Assembly: GCA_000770645.1 (NCBI GenBank)
Contig: JQID01000038.1
Coordinates: 1-58,743, forward strand
DNA length: 58,743 nt
Reading direction: 5' to 3'
Origin: Desulfosporosinus sp. Tol-M
GTDB taxonomy: Bacteria > Bacillota > Desulfitobacteriia > Desulfitobacteriales > Desulfitobacteriaceae
Shown: positions 8,080 to 16,693 of the stretch, piece by piece
Layout: the number at the start of each line of letters is the position of its first letter
Position numbering within the stretch: the stretch's first letter is position 1
Made by a program: the position numbers and the translations under genes
Notes under the pieces: generated by a model
The model's input: only the letters and a program-made list of their open reading frames with translations
What the model was told of the DNA's origin: nothing
Databases searched by the model: none

Positions 8080-9170
8080 ATGAAAAAAGACTATTGGCGT
8101 GTATTCTTGTTATTGCGATGGTATTAAGTGTCGGAACAACTGCAGTATTTGCAGAAGACGCTACACGTGTTTCCACCAGTTTGGTCGACGATATAAGCAT
8201 TGATAAAAAAGACATCTTTGATTCACAGAATTCTTTCGAATTTTCGATGACTCCAAAATCAAAGGAATGGAAAAACTATTCATCTGTGCATCTGAAGGAA
8301 ATGCTGAATATCCCGCTAAGTACAGCAGAAAAAATGGATACGGCGACGCTGTTAAAGATAGTACTTGACTATCCATTCATGATTGATATTTATGCTTATG
8401 ACAATACAACACAAGGGTTTGAAAGCCTTTCTTTGGAGTTTAACGGCGCTGCGGTTCTTTTGCAGAGACCAGACTTGGCGGAAAAGCTTCAAACTATTTA
8501 CAAGAATACCATAGAAAAAATGATGGCCGATGAAACAAAGAACAATATCAGTGATGCCGAAATCATTCAAAAGATGTTTATTGAGTCTCTGTTGACCTAT
8601 CCGAAAGTATCCGATATGCTGAGTCTGGATGAAAAAGATGCCGTAGTGGCACTTTCACAACAAGTATCTGATAAGCTTCAGACGTCGTCCCTTGTAATGG
8701 AAAAAACAACGGTAATGGCGGCAGCTCCCGGAGATATCTTATACTATGGCTATGTGTATCCTCCACAGTCTATTCACCCGATTTTGGTCTGCAGGCGGCA
8801 AGATTTGACATCTTCTCAAAAAACGGCTATAAATAATTACTATGATGCGGCATATCCTACAGCAACAAGACTTGGCACTGCCACTTACAACTACAACTGT
8901 CATTCATATGCCTGGTATTTATCCTCGACTGGCAATACGTGGTGGATGGAGGATCCAGCTTATTATATGACTTATGGATATTATCACCAAGTAACAAACC
9001 CCGGGGCCGGTGACAAGGTATATTATACCGGAGCGCATTCCGGAAACGTTACATCTGTAAGCGGCTCCAATATTACAGTTACTTCTAAATGGGGCGCTGC
9101 TGGCTTATATCGTCACCCCATTAATGACTGTCCATACTATTTACGTACCAAAACCTTCTGGAGACATTGA
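8080..9170 (+). CDS. Secreted protein with C-terminal Cys/His (CHAP- or NlpC-like) domain; one-base frameshift after the start codon
   Basis: GGAGGT (8067-8072) is placed seven bases before an ATG at 8080, but that frame stops after 15 codons. One extra A in the A6 run at 8083-8088 would join it to the long frame and give a textbook signal peptide (MKKRLLACILVIAMVLSV, cleavage after FAED). As it stands, the long frame can only begin at TTG 8094, without a basic n-region or a placed ribosome site. The mature protein has a helical N-terminal half. Its C-terminal 150 residues carry NCHSYAWY, a later AHSGNV and a final SKWG/RHPINDCPY block. The Cys and His spacing suggests a papain-fold amidase or peptidase, but this is inference. 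The gene is followed by a lipoprotein gene in the same direction. Confidence 0.7.
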
Positions 9171-9184
9171 AAAGGGGAGTGTAA

Positions 9185-9640
9185 GTGATTCAACCAGAAA
9201 GATACAGGGTTTTATGGGGTATTCTTTTATCAATTATACTTGTGATAATCTTATCAGCATGCGGGAGTCATAATTCATCAAACGAAGGGGGAAATATGCT
9301 TTCCAAGGATAAAGATAAAATTTCATTAAAGCTTGAAAATACAAAATGTATTGGTATTTGTGATCCAGTCAGCAGCGATAGCAACAGTACTATCAATATC
9401 AAAGACCCAGAAATCATAAAGCAAATTGAGAGCTTATTCACCAAAACCTCTTTTATCAAATGCACCTCACAAGCACCCACACAAGCACGTTGCCTTTTAG
9501 TTTCGTTTTACATTGACAGCAGCAGCTCAATCAGCCTTTTTGTTATTGTAAATGATATTGTGGACATTGACGGAATAAAATACAAATCGGAGGATATTAC
9601 CTTCGATGCGATCAATACGTTATATCTCAAGTATAAGTAG
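9185..9640 (+). CDS. Small lipoprotein of unknown function
   Basis: A 151-residue protein with a type II signal sequence: a basic start, a hydrophobic core IILVIILSAC and lipobox Cys26, then an Asn/Ser-rich tether. The rest is a small alpha/beta domain with two Cys pairs (CIGIC and later CTSQ/ARC), not recognised. The start is GTG at 9185 with AAGGGGAG just upstream. The gap from the preceding secreted-protein stop is only about 15 bases, so the two are probably co-transcribed and may work together at the cell surface. An 18-bp palindrome follows the stop. Confidence 0.75.
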   Translation: MIQPERYRVLWGILLSIILVIILSACGSHNSSNEGGNMLSKDKDKISLKLENTKCIGICDPVSSDSNSTINIKDPEIIKQIESLFTKTSFIKCTSQAPTQARCLLVSFYIDSSSSISLFVIVNDIVDIDGIKYKSEDITFDAINTLYLKYK

Positions 9641-9652
9641 TGGCCGCGCCCG

Positions 9653-9689
9653 AATCACGGACCACCCGTTTAACGGGTGGTCCGTGATT
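9653..9689. terminator. Long palindrome after the lipoprotein gene
   Basis: A perfect 18-bp inverted repeat (9653-9670 with 9672-9689) lies between the convergent lipoprotein and thiN genes. It lacks a clear T-run on either side. It probably serves as a bidirectional terminator. The CACCCG/CGGGTG core also resembles hairpins at IS ends. Confidence 0.55.
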
Positions 9690-9788
9690 AACTATAATTT
9701 ACTTCTAGTAGTATCCTTAGCGAGGGTTTTGTCGGAAATGTTGGCGACACCCCTAAAAGTTCCACCATCACAGCTAGGAAATGAAATA

Positions 9789-10502
9789 TTACCTAACTAT
9801 TGTTTTTCCTTTCACCGTTGTTTTTTCTGAGACCCTTGTAATAGCGGCAGTGCTGTGGGTTTGGCGTGCAAATAACACCACCATAACCCATCCTTCGTGC
9901 ACTTCAATCACGGCCTCCTCGCCAAGAAACACATTACTGATGCCGCGCGGGGAATCCTGCCATAACTCTCCCTGTGTGAGAGGGTAATGCAGTCCTTCTG
10001 TTGTAACTACTGCTCTCTCGGACAAGGGGATCAAGGAAATTTTCTGTCCAAGTGACCGCCTGATACATTCGCGGCTTTGCAGGATCCAGATCTCATGTTC
10101 AGGATCGCCTAAGCGAATCCGGTATCCTTTCCGGGCGTAGGCGAGCATCAGGGCTATATTACCCATAAAATGATCGATTCGTTTTCCGGTCGCCCCATAG
10201 AGCCAAATATCCTGTTCACGAACAAGACGGGCTTGATCTTCAGCATATATAAGTGCCAATTCAAGATCCGTCTCATCCTTTGCGCGGGGAAATCGTTTCA
10301 TGACGCAGCCTGCATTTTCACATTGCTTTAAATTCTCTGGGGTAATCGAATCCAAATCCCCGATTAGAAGATTAGGCAGACGTTTAGAAAGGACGGCATG
10401 GTTCGCGCCTCCATCCGCACATATCAAAAAATCGACCTCTTTGAGGACCTGACTCCCCCATTCTACATCCCAAGCTCCGTTTGCCAATACTGCAATTTTC
10501 AT
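9789..10502 (-). CDS. thiN: Thiamine diphosphokinase
   Basis: ThiN transfers pyrophosphate from ATP to thiamine, giving the active cofactor thiamine diphosphate. Conserved blocks are ADGGAN (29-34), IGDLDSI (47-53) and DETDLELAL (76-84), followed by ATGKRIDHFMGN. The length of 237 residues is slightly above the usual 210-225 because of a longer C-terminal tail. ATG 10502 overlaps the rpe stop (ATGA), so translation is coupled. It is the last gene of the priA-to-thiN series, as in Bacillus subtilis (yloS). Confidence 0.94.
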   Translation of the reverse strand: MKIAVLANGAWDVEWGSQVLKEVDFLICADGGANHAVLSKRLPNLLIGDLDSITPENLKQCENAGCVMKRFPRAKDETDLELALIYAEDQARLVREQDIWLYGATGKRIDHFMGNIALMLAYARKGYRIRLGDPEHEIWILQSRECIRRSLGQKISLIPLSERAVVTTEGLHYPLTQGELWQDSPRGISNVFLGEEAVIEVHEGWVMVVLFARQTHSTAAITRVSEKTTVKGKTIVR

Positions 10503-11170
10503 GACTCGTTTATCATGGAATGCGCCGCTTGACGAAGTTTTTCTACTGCTTGATGAGGATCAGGGTGGGAAAAAACAGCAGCCCCGGCCACCAGAATATC
10601 AGCTCCTGCGTTAACAGCCACAGGTACCGTTTCCAGATTAATTCCTCCGTCCACTTCAATTAGACAAGAGGACCCGGTTTGTTGAAGATGGCGATGGAGA
10701 ACCTGAATCTTGGGGATAACGTTCGTTATAAATTTTTGTCCCCCAAATCCAGGGTTGACCGTCATCAAGAGCACCATATCCAAGTCTTGTAAAATGTACT
10801 TAAGACCATCCAACGGGGTGGCAGGATTGAGGGCAATTCCCGCCGTCATCCCCTGTTCTTTGATCAATTGAATCACACGGTGGGCATGGTCTGTGGCCTC
10901 TAAATGAAAGGTGACATGTTCTGCCCCAGCCGCAGCAAAATCTGCAATAAAAAGCTCCGGCGCTTCGATCATCAGGTGAACATCAAAGCGCATCCTGGAA
11001 TGAGCCCTTAGGGATTTAACCAAAGCCGGTCCAAAGGTAAGATTCGGGACGAAGTGTCCGTCCATCACATCAATATGTAAAATTTCCGCGCCGGCATCCT
11101 CAACCAAACGCACCTGTTCTCCCAGTCGGGAGAAATCGGCGGATAGAATGGAAGGGGCAATTTGAATCAT
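10499..11170 (-). CDS. rpe: Ribulose-phosphate 3-epimerase
   Basis: Rpe interconverts ribulose 5-phosphate and xylulose 5-phosphate in the pentose phosphate pathway. The TIM-barrel signatures are all present: IAPSILSADF at the start, HIDVMDGHFVPNLTFGP, HLMIEAPE, MTVNPGFGGQKF and VDGGI. The encoded length from ATG 11170 is 223 residues. A longer frame to 11194 exists, but GGAGAGGAG sits eight bases before 11170 and the extra residues are not family-like. The ribosome site lies inside the end of rsgA, and there is a 4-base overlap with thiN. Confidence 0.97.
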   Translation of the reverse strand: MIQIAPSILSADFSRLGEQVRLVEDAGAEILHIDVMDGHFVPNLTFGPALVKSLRAHSRMRFDVHLMIEAPELFIADFAAAGAEHVTFHLEATDHAHRVIQLIKEQGMTAGIALNPATPLDGLKYILQDLDMVLLMTVNPGFGGQKFITNVIPKIQVLHRHLQQTGSSCLIEVDGGINLETVPVAVNAGADILVAGAAVFSHPDPHQAVEKLRQAAHSMINES

Positions 11171-11171
11171 T

Positions 11172-12062
11172 TTAATATCTCCTCTCCGCTTCAATTACCT
11201 CTTGCAAGAATGTTAAGTAGTGTTCATATCGAAAAGGAGAAATTTCTCCGTTTTCCAGGGCTTCTTTAATCGCACAATTCGGTTCTTTATCATGGATGCA
11301 ACTGTTAAAGCGACACTGGCGGCGACGCTCGGCAAATTCCGGAAAAAGCTCTGCTAACTCGACGCGTTTCAGATTCGGTAAAAAGAGGGAGGAAAATCCC
11401 GGGGTATCTGCGACAAGCCCCCCGGCACAGACCATCAGTTCAACATGCCGCGTGGTATGGCGGCCACGCTTGGATTTAAGGCTTAATTCCCTTGTCTTTA
11501 GTTTCTTTCCGTGAGATAAGGCATTGAAGAGACTGGATTTCCCAGCACCGGAAGGTCCGGCAAGTACACTGATTTTCTCCTTTAACCGGGCGCCTACCTT
11601 CTCAATTCCCTGACCCGTTTCATTGGAAACTTCAAACACGGTGTATCCTATTTTGCGGTAATCATCCGTGATTGAAGTTTCCTCAGAATCTTCGGTTAAA
11701 GCAGCTTCACTGAATTTATCTAATTTGGTAAAAACCAAGATGGGTTTAATATCCGCGTTTGTAACCTGTATCAACAAGCGATCCAAGAGGTTAAGATCCG
11801 GCTTTGGGGAAGTTAAGGCAAAGACCAAAAGGGCCTGGTCCACATTGGCAATCGTCGGACGGGTCAAAACGTTTCGCCGTGGCTCAACAGCCTCAATCGT
11901 CGCCTTACCATCCTCATCCGGTAAAATTTTTACCCGATCTCCCGGCAAAAAGTCTTGATCTTGAACACGAAAGCGACCGCGCAGGGAACATTCCCATACT
12001 CGATCCTCCGCATAGACATAATAAAATCCGCCGTAACCTTTGAGCAAGACTCCTTCGATCAT
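11172..12062 (-). CDS. rsgA: Ribosome small-subunit-dependent GTPase RsgA
   Basis: RsgA is a circularly permuted GTPase that checks late 30S assembly. It shows an OB-fold N-terminus, then motifs in permuted order: TKLD (G4), GPSGAGKSSLFN (G1) and DTPGF (G3). A C-terminal zinc finger CRFNSC-x-H-x5-C follows. The start used is ATG 12062 (296 residues, normal length) with GGAG six bases upstream. The open frame continues upstream to 12164, but that part translates heptanucleotide repeat sequence. The array therefore lies in the 5' leader and abuts the ribosome site. It is followed at one base by rpe. Confidence 0.96.
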   Translation of the reverse strand: MIEGVLLKGYGGFYYVYAEDRVWECSLRGRFRVQDQDFLPGDRVKILPDEDGKATIEAVEPRRNVLTRPTIANVDQALLVFALTSPKPDLNLLDRLLIQVTNADIKPILVFTKLDKFSEAALTEDSEETSITDDYRKIGYTVFEVSNETGQGIEKVGARLKEKISVLAGPSGAGKSSLFNALSHGKKLKTRELSLKSKRGRHTTRHVELMVCAGGLVADTPGFSSLFLPNLKRVELAELFPEFAERRRQCRFNSCIHDKEPNCAIKEALENGEISPFRYEHYLTFLQEVIEAERRY

Positions 12063-12088
12063 ATACTTCTCCACTTCCAAAACCAACT

Positions 12089-12126
12089 CTGGCTTCCGAC
12101 CTCTGACCTCTGGCTTCTGACCTCTG
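12089..12126. repeat. Heptanucleotide array, rsgA leader
   Basis: Degenerate 7-bp units of the CTCTGAC/CTCTGGC type (reverse TCAGAGG) fill this stretch upstream of rsgA. Between it and the next array (12241) is about 110 bases with short inverted repeats (CGAAC/GTTCG near 12180, CACTAAT/ATTAGTG) and no gene. Confidence 0.75.
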
Positions 12127-12240
12127 TTATCGGCAGCCATCCATACCACTAATGATGGTGCCAAGCGCTGGTCATAACTCGAACAGGACGTTCGAGGTTA
12201 GTAGCACCGCCAAAGCCCCAATTAGTGCGTTCGACTACGA

Positions 12241-12297
12241 CCTCTGACTTCTGTTTGACTTCAGGCCTCTGGCCTCTGATCTCTGGCCTCTGTCATG
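12241..12297. repeat. Heptanucleotide array at the pknB 3' end
   Basis: Units such as GCCTCTG, ATCTCTG and ACTTCTG repeat with a 7-bp period. The array overlaps the last dozen codons of pknB and supplies its stop codon. Confidence 0.8.
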
Positions 12298-13991
12298 GCC
12301 AGTGGCCCAGGTCCAAACGAAACAAACATCGTAACTTCAGCCCCCTGCTGAACGGAGTCTCCGGGTTTGGGTGTCGTTCTCATAACCACATCTCTAGGAA
12401 AAGTAGTAGAATCCTCGTTTTCTATGTGCACAACCAGTTTATTATCTTCAAGCGCTTTTTTCGCCTCTGTGGATGTCTTGCCAATCACATTCGGCATATT
12501 AATCGTGACAAACTGAGGTCCCTCACTTATGGTCAATAGTATTTTTCCGCTTTTCGGCCAACTAGCAGTTGGCATAACACTCTGTGCAATTATATGACCT
12601 TTGGCGACAGTCGCACTGGGTTGGGGGACGTAGGTTATGTTTTTAATATCGAATCCCGCATTCTGAATTTGGATTTCGGCATTTTCTTTAGACATCTGTC
12701 CTGTCGTTACATCTGGAAACTTTGCCATCTCCGGGCCTTTGCTGACCGTGACTTTAATGGCCCTGTTAATTTTTACGGATGTTCCAGCTTTCGGTTCCTG
12801 ATCGGTGATGAGATCTTTCTCGATTGTATCATTGAACTCTTTAATGACAATCGGGTCAAGAGTTAGTTTAGCCTGTTCCACTAATTGTCCTGCATCAGGC
12901 ACCGTTTTCCCGATAACATCAGGCACCTTTGTTTCTCCTACAGTTAGAAAGTTCTTTAATGCCAGCCCTCCAACTAAGGAGAGTAAGAGTAAGAGAAGTA
13001 CAAGTCCTCCCACTATCCGGCGTCTGCGTTTATTATTCTCCGCCTTCTCCGGGGAGGATTCCCCCTCAATCGAAGAACTTTTTATCTGGATTGGTGCTAA
13101 AATCCTGCCCATTCCCTGGTGAGTCTGGGTTGCTTCCGAGTCGACAGGAAGAGAGATTACCGCCCTATTAATCGGCTCACCGGCCTGAATGTGGTTCAGA
13201 TCTGCTAAAAGATCTTTTGCCGATATGTAGCGTTGTTCAGGCGACTTAGCGATCGCCCGCATGATCACAGCTTCGAATTCCTGATTGATCAGAGGATTTA
13301 TTTTACTCGGCAATACGGGTTGTTCCTGGAGATGCTTTAGCACAACGGTAATGGGGGTTTCTCCTTCATAAGGAACTTTACCGGTCACCAATTCGTAGAG
13401 AACGATCCCTAATGAATAAATGTCTGATTGCTCGTTGCTTTGCAGCCCTTTAGCCTGTTCGGGCGACAAGTAGTGAACCGAACCCACGATATCTCCAGTA
13501 TGGGTTACTGTTGCCGAAGATACGGCCCGGGCAATCCCAAAGTCCGTGACCTTAGCATGTCCGTCCGCCGTTACCAGGATATTGTGCGGTTTAATATCCC
13601 TATGAATAATATGATGCTCGTGGGCATTTTGGATAGCCTCTGTAATTTGCCGCCCAAGGTTAATCGATTGATCTGTAGACAGTGGCGCATACTCGCGGAT
13701 GATTTCTTTGAGATTACGACCTTCCACGTACTCCATGACAATATACTCAGTATCCCCTTCTTTACCCACATCATAAATTGACACAATGTTGGGATGGGAC
13801 AAACTCGCTGCAGATTGGGCTTCCCTCCGAAAACGGCGAATAAAGTCTTCGTCTGTAGTAAACTGCTCCCTGAGCACCTTGATCGTCACTACACGGTTAA
13901 GCAGAAGATCCTTGGCCTTATAAACAATTGCCATTCCACCGTCACCGATTCGCTCCAAGACCTCATATCGTCCCCCAAAGATTTTACTCAC
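12261..13991 (-). CDS. pknB: PASTA-domain Ser/Thr protein kinase (PknB/PrkC)
   Basis: This membrane kinase senses cell-wall fragments through external PASTA repeats and phosphorylates division and wall-synthesis proteins. The kinase domain (1-270) has GDGGMAIVYKA, catalytic Lys38, HRDIKPHN (130-137), DFG (150-152) and the APE-equivalent SPEQ. A transmembrane helix at about 327-347 is followed by three PASTA domains starting VPDVIGKT, FPDVTTGQ and MPNVIGKT. At 576 residues it is short of the usual 620-660, having three rather than four PASTA units. GTG 13991 overlaps the pbpA stop by one base. The C-terminal tail MTEARDQRPEA is encoded by a heptanucleotide array, so the natural end seems to have been replaced. 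Confidence 0.96.
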   Translation of the reverse strand: MSKIFGGRYEVLERIGDGGMAIVYKAKDLLLNRVVTIKVLREQFTTDEDFIRRFRREAQSAASLSHPNIVSIYDVGKEGDTEYIVMEYVEGRNLKEIIREYAPLSTDQSINLGRQITEAIQNAHEHHIIHRDIKPHNILVTADGHAKVTDFGIARAVSSATVTHTGDIVGSVHYLSPEQAKGLQSNEQSDIYSLGIVLYELVTGKVPYEGETPITVVLKHLQEQPVLPSKINPLINQEFEAVIMRAIAKSPEQRYISAKDLLADLNHIQAGEPINRAVISLPVDSEATQTHQGMGRILAPIQIKSSSIEGESSPEKAENNKRRRRIVGGLVLLLLLLSLVGGLALKNFLTVGETKVPDVIGKTVPDAGQLVEQAKLTLDPIVIKEFNDTIEKDLITDQEPKAGTSVKINRAIKVTVSKGPEMAKFPDVTTGQMSKENAEIQIQNAGFDIKNITYVPQPSATVAKGHIIAQSVMPTASWPKSGKILLTISEGPQFVTINMPNVIGKTSTEAKKALEDNKLVVHIENEDSTTFPRDVVMRTTPKPGDSVQQGAEVTMFVSFGPGPLAMTEARDQRPEA

Positions 13992-15406
13992 TATTTGTCA
14001 CCTACTTTCTGGCTCAAGGCTTCCTGTATGATTTGGCTTGCGATCGGAGCGGCTGCCCCTCCTCCGGTTCCGCCATTTTCCACAATCACAGCTACCGCGA
14101 TCCGTGGGGCCTCAGCCGGCGCAAAAGCAATATACCAAGCATGCGTCTGGACATTTCCTCCGGGTTCTGCTGAACCCGTCTTGGCCGCAACTTGAACATT
14201 TGACAATGCCCCCGGAGCAGCCGTCCCATCAGTCACTGCAGTAACCATGCCGCTCGTGATCTTAGCCGCTTCCTCCTTAGTAAGCGCGGTCAACCAGGGC
14301 TGCGGTTTTTGTTCAAATTTAATATTTTGGGCGGGGTCAAGGACACGTTCCACAAGCTGTGGTGTCATGATAACCCCATGGTTGGCAATCCCGGCCGTAA
14401 TTAACGCCATATGAAAGGGTGTGACCAGAACTTCTCCTTGCCCGAATGTACTGGCAGCTAAAAGATTTGTCGTTAACTTCGTGGGAATTACGGTCGCTTT
14501 AGTAATCGAGCTCGTTGGTATATTAAGTTCAAAAGGGATTTTCTGCCCAAACCCAAATCCTTTGGCAGCTGCCAAAAAGTTCTTTTCCCCTGCCTGTACC
14601 CCAAACGTCGCAAAGTACGTGTTGCAGGAATTTGCTAAAGCCATATTATAGTTAACCCAGCCATGTATCTTATCGTTTTGTTCTGAAATGATTTGTCCGT
14701 TAATGACTGCCGATCCTTTGCACTCATACAGATCAGTAATATTGATCCCACTCCGTAAGATTGCAGCCGATGTAACAACCTTCATGGTCGATCCCGGTGG
14801 GAAAAGGGAAAAATATCGTTGTTCAAGCGGGCGATCCTTTTCGCGGCTAATAATATCAGTCCAGTTCTCTTCAAGGTTTGTGGGATTAAAGCTGGGTTGG
14901 CTCACCAAGGCCAATACTTCTCCGGTCCGTGGATCGAGGGCTGCTACAGCCCCCATTTTTCCTTTGAGGGCATTATAGGCTATGCTCTGTAAACGTGAAT
15001 CCAAGGTAAGTACCACATCATCCCCTTGGCGGGGAAGTGCAAAGAGCTTTTGAACCGCTTGCGTGGGCGATACCTTCTTAATTCCTAATAACCAATCAGC
15101 CAGATTCCCTTCGAGACCAGAGGAGGCAAGTTTTAGTGTCGAATATCCGAGCAGTGGCTCAAACATTTCCCCCTTCGGATACACCCGAACCTTCTTTCCA
15201 TTGGAAGTCTGAGTTTGAGCTATTATTTCGCCGTTACGATCAAAAATTCCTCCCCTCGTCACACGGCTTTCCATCAGTATTAAGCGACGATTGGCTTTAT
15301 CTTTTAGCAGCGTATCCGCCTGAATAACCTGCCAATAGGCTAACCCCAGACTTAAGACAAAAAAACTTAAGGCCATTCCAAGCGCTACCCGACGTACCCC
15401 TCGCAT
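13991..15406 (-). CDS. pbpA: Class B penicillin-binding protein (PbpA/FtsI-like transpeptidase)
   Basis: A membrane-anchored transpeptidase that cross-links peptidoglycan together with the neighbouring SEDS polymerase. One N-terminal transmembrane helix (about 8-26) is followed by a short dimerisation region with RGGIFDRNGEIIA. The catalytic domain has Ser206-x-x-Lys209 (PPGSTMK), Ser260-Cys-Asn262 and Lys409-Thr-Gly, all three active-site motifs intact. The length of 471 matches the short PbpA of actinobacterial pknB clusters. ATG 15406 overlaps the ftsW/rodA stop (TAATG). The SEDS-PBP pairing and the kinase context point to elongation or division under Ser/Thr kinase control. The choice between PbpA and FtsI roles is inferred. 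Confidence 0.93.
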   Translation of the reverse strand: MRGVRRVALGMALSFFVLSLGLAYWQVIQADTLLKDKANRRLILMESRVTRGGIFDRNGEIIAQTQTSNGKKVRVYPKGEMFEPLLGYSTLKLASSGLEGNLADWLLGIKKVSPTQAVQKLFALPRQGDDVVLTLDSRLQSIAYNALKGKMGAVAALDPRTGEVLALVSQPSFNPTNLEENWTDIISREKDRPLEQRYFSLFPPGSTMKVVTSAAILRSGINITDLYECKGSAVINGQIISEQNDKIHGWVNYNMALANSCNTYFATFGVQAGEKNFLAAAKGFGFGQKIPFELNIPTSSITKATVIPTKLTTNLLAASTFGQGEVLVTPFHMALITAGIANHGVIMTPQLVERVLDPAQNIKFEQKPQPWLTALTKEEAAKITSGMVTAVTDGTAAPGALSNVQVAAKTGSAEPGGNVQTHAWYIAFAPAEAPRIAVAVIVENGGTGGGAAAPIASQIIQEALSQKVGDK

Positions 15407-16689
15407 TATGTTGCGTACTCCCTTCCTTTATTCCTGGTGCTGTGGGTACCTACCGCTGTAGCGTTGGAGACATTCAGCAGCACCCCTAACAAGATAAAGT
15501 GAACTATAAGCGAACTTCCGCCATAACTTACCCAGGGAAGTGGTATGCCTGTCAAGGGAAGTAATTTCGTGACCCCAGCGAGGATAATTAACGTTTCTGT
15601 CCCAAGTAATATTCCTATCCCGGCTGCTAAAATCTGCCCAAACCGGTCTATTGCCCTAAGGCTTACCGCAAAGGCCCTCATGACAACAATCAGAAAGAGT
15701 ACCAGTACGGCCATTGCTCCGGCAAACCCCAGTTCTTCCGCAATCACGGAAAAAATAAAATCACTAATGGCCACTGGTACGGTCGATGCCCCTATGCCAT
15801 TGCCTAACCCAGTTCCTAATAATTTTCCGCCACTTATCGCAAACAAAGATTGGGCAATTTGGTACCCCCCTCCTGTGGGATCCAGCCAGGGATTCAGCCA
15901 TACCTCCACTCTGACACGCACATGCCTAAAGAGCATATAAGCCAGACTGCCGGTCAGGAGGAGAATTGGCAGAGATATTCCTAAATAAAGAGCCCGCTCT
16001 GTCACAACATAAAGCATAAGTACAAAGAGCATATAAAACACCAAGGCTGTTCCTAAACTTTTTTGAGCGGCTAAGATCCCCAAGACGAAAGCACCCATAA
16101 TCATAAATGGCCCCAGGGTCCGCCAATCCGGTAAAGAGAATTTTCCCCACTGCACCGTCCCAACACGCAACAATTCCTCATTCTCTTCCAAATATGAAGC
16201 CATGAATAAAAGCAAGGCCAGTTTGACAAATTCCTCCGGTTGAATCCCGATTCCCATAAGCTTGAATGAGCTTGTTGCACCGCCTTCCTCAGAACCAAAC
16301 AGTAGGGTCACCAATAACGAGACCACCGCTAAAAGCCCCCAGAGATATCTAAACCTTCCTAACTTGCGATAATCGTGCATCGCCCATAAAACTACGTAGA
16401 AAAGTACCTGCCCGATGTTCGCCCACCAGAATTGGTGCAAGGCAACATTTGGGTTAATTCGCACTACAAACACAAGCCCTATAGCCATTATTGCCTGGAC
16501 AACCGGTAAAATGAAGGGATCACCTTGATAATGGAGAATTTGTTCCATCAGGCACCCCAGAAGGACTATGGCCGTAAAAATTATACCTTGCCAAAGGATT
16601 TGGATACTCAAGTTTTCCCATTTCAGCAAGCTTAGTCCAAGCCACATCATTCCTAAAATAATCATGCGCGTGGTTAAACGTTGAATCAT
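15406..16689 (-). CDS. SEDS-family peptidoglycan glycosyltransferase (FtsW/RodA)
   Basis: A polytopic membrane protein of 427 residues with about ten helices. It carries the SEDS signature GIGIQPEEFVKLALLLFMASYL, the catalytic-loop region near QAAKSLGTALV, and the C-terminal pattern LTGIPLPWVSYGGSSLI. Such proteins polymerise lipid II into glycan strands with a class B PBP, encoded here next door. The start was set at ATG 16689, with TTGGAG seven bases upstream inside the end of stp. The upstream extension to 16737 overlaps stp and is not membrane-like. The gene order is closest to rodA of actinobacterial clusters. Confidence 0.93.
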   Translation of the reverse strand: MIQRLTTRMIILGMMWLGLSLLKWENLSIQILWQGIIFTAIVLLGCLMEQILHYQGDPFILPVVQAIMAIGLVFVVRINPNVALHQFWWANIGQVLFYVVLWAMHDYRKLGRFRYLWGLLAVVSLLVTLLFGSEEGGATSSFKLMGIGIQPEEFVKLALLLFMASYLEENEELLRVGTVQWGKFSLPDWRTLGPFMIMGAFVLGILAAQKSLGTALVFYMLFVLMLYVVTERALYLGISLPILLLTGSLAYMLFRHVRVRVEVWLNPWLDPTGGGYQIAQSLFAISGGKLLGTGLGNGIGASTVPVAISDFIFSVIAEELGFAGAMAVLVLFLIVVMRAFAVSLRAIDRFGQILAAGIGILLGTETLIILAGVTKLLPLTGIPLPWVSYGGSSLIVHFILLGVLLNVSNATAVGTHSTRNKGREYAT

Positions 16690-16693
16690 CAGC

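Noticed and set aside
12127..12240. tRNA-like gene suggested by the GTTCGA words
   Set aside because: No cloverleaf, acceptor stem or CCA-compatible end could be drawn. The GTTCGA words belong to short inverted repeats near the heptamer arrays.
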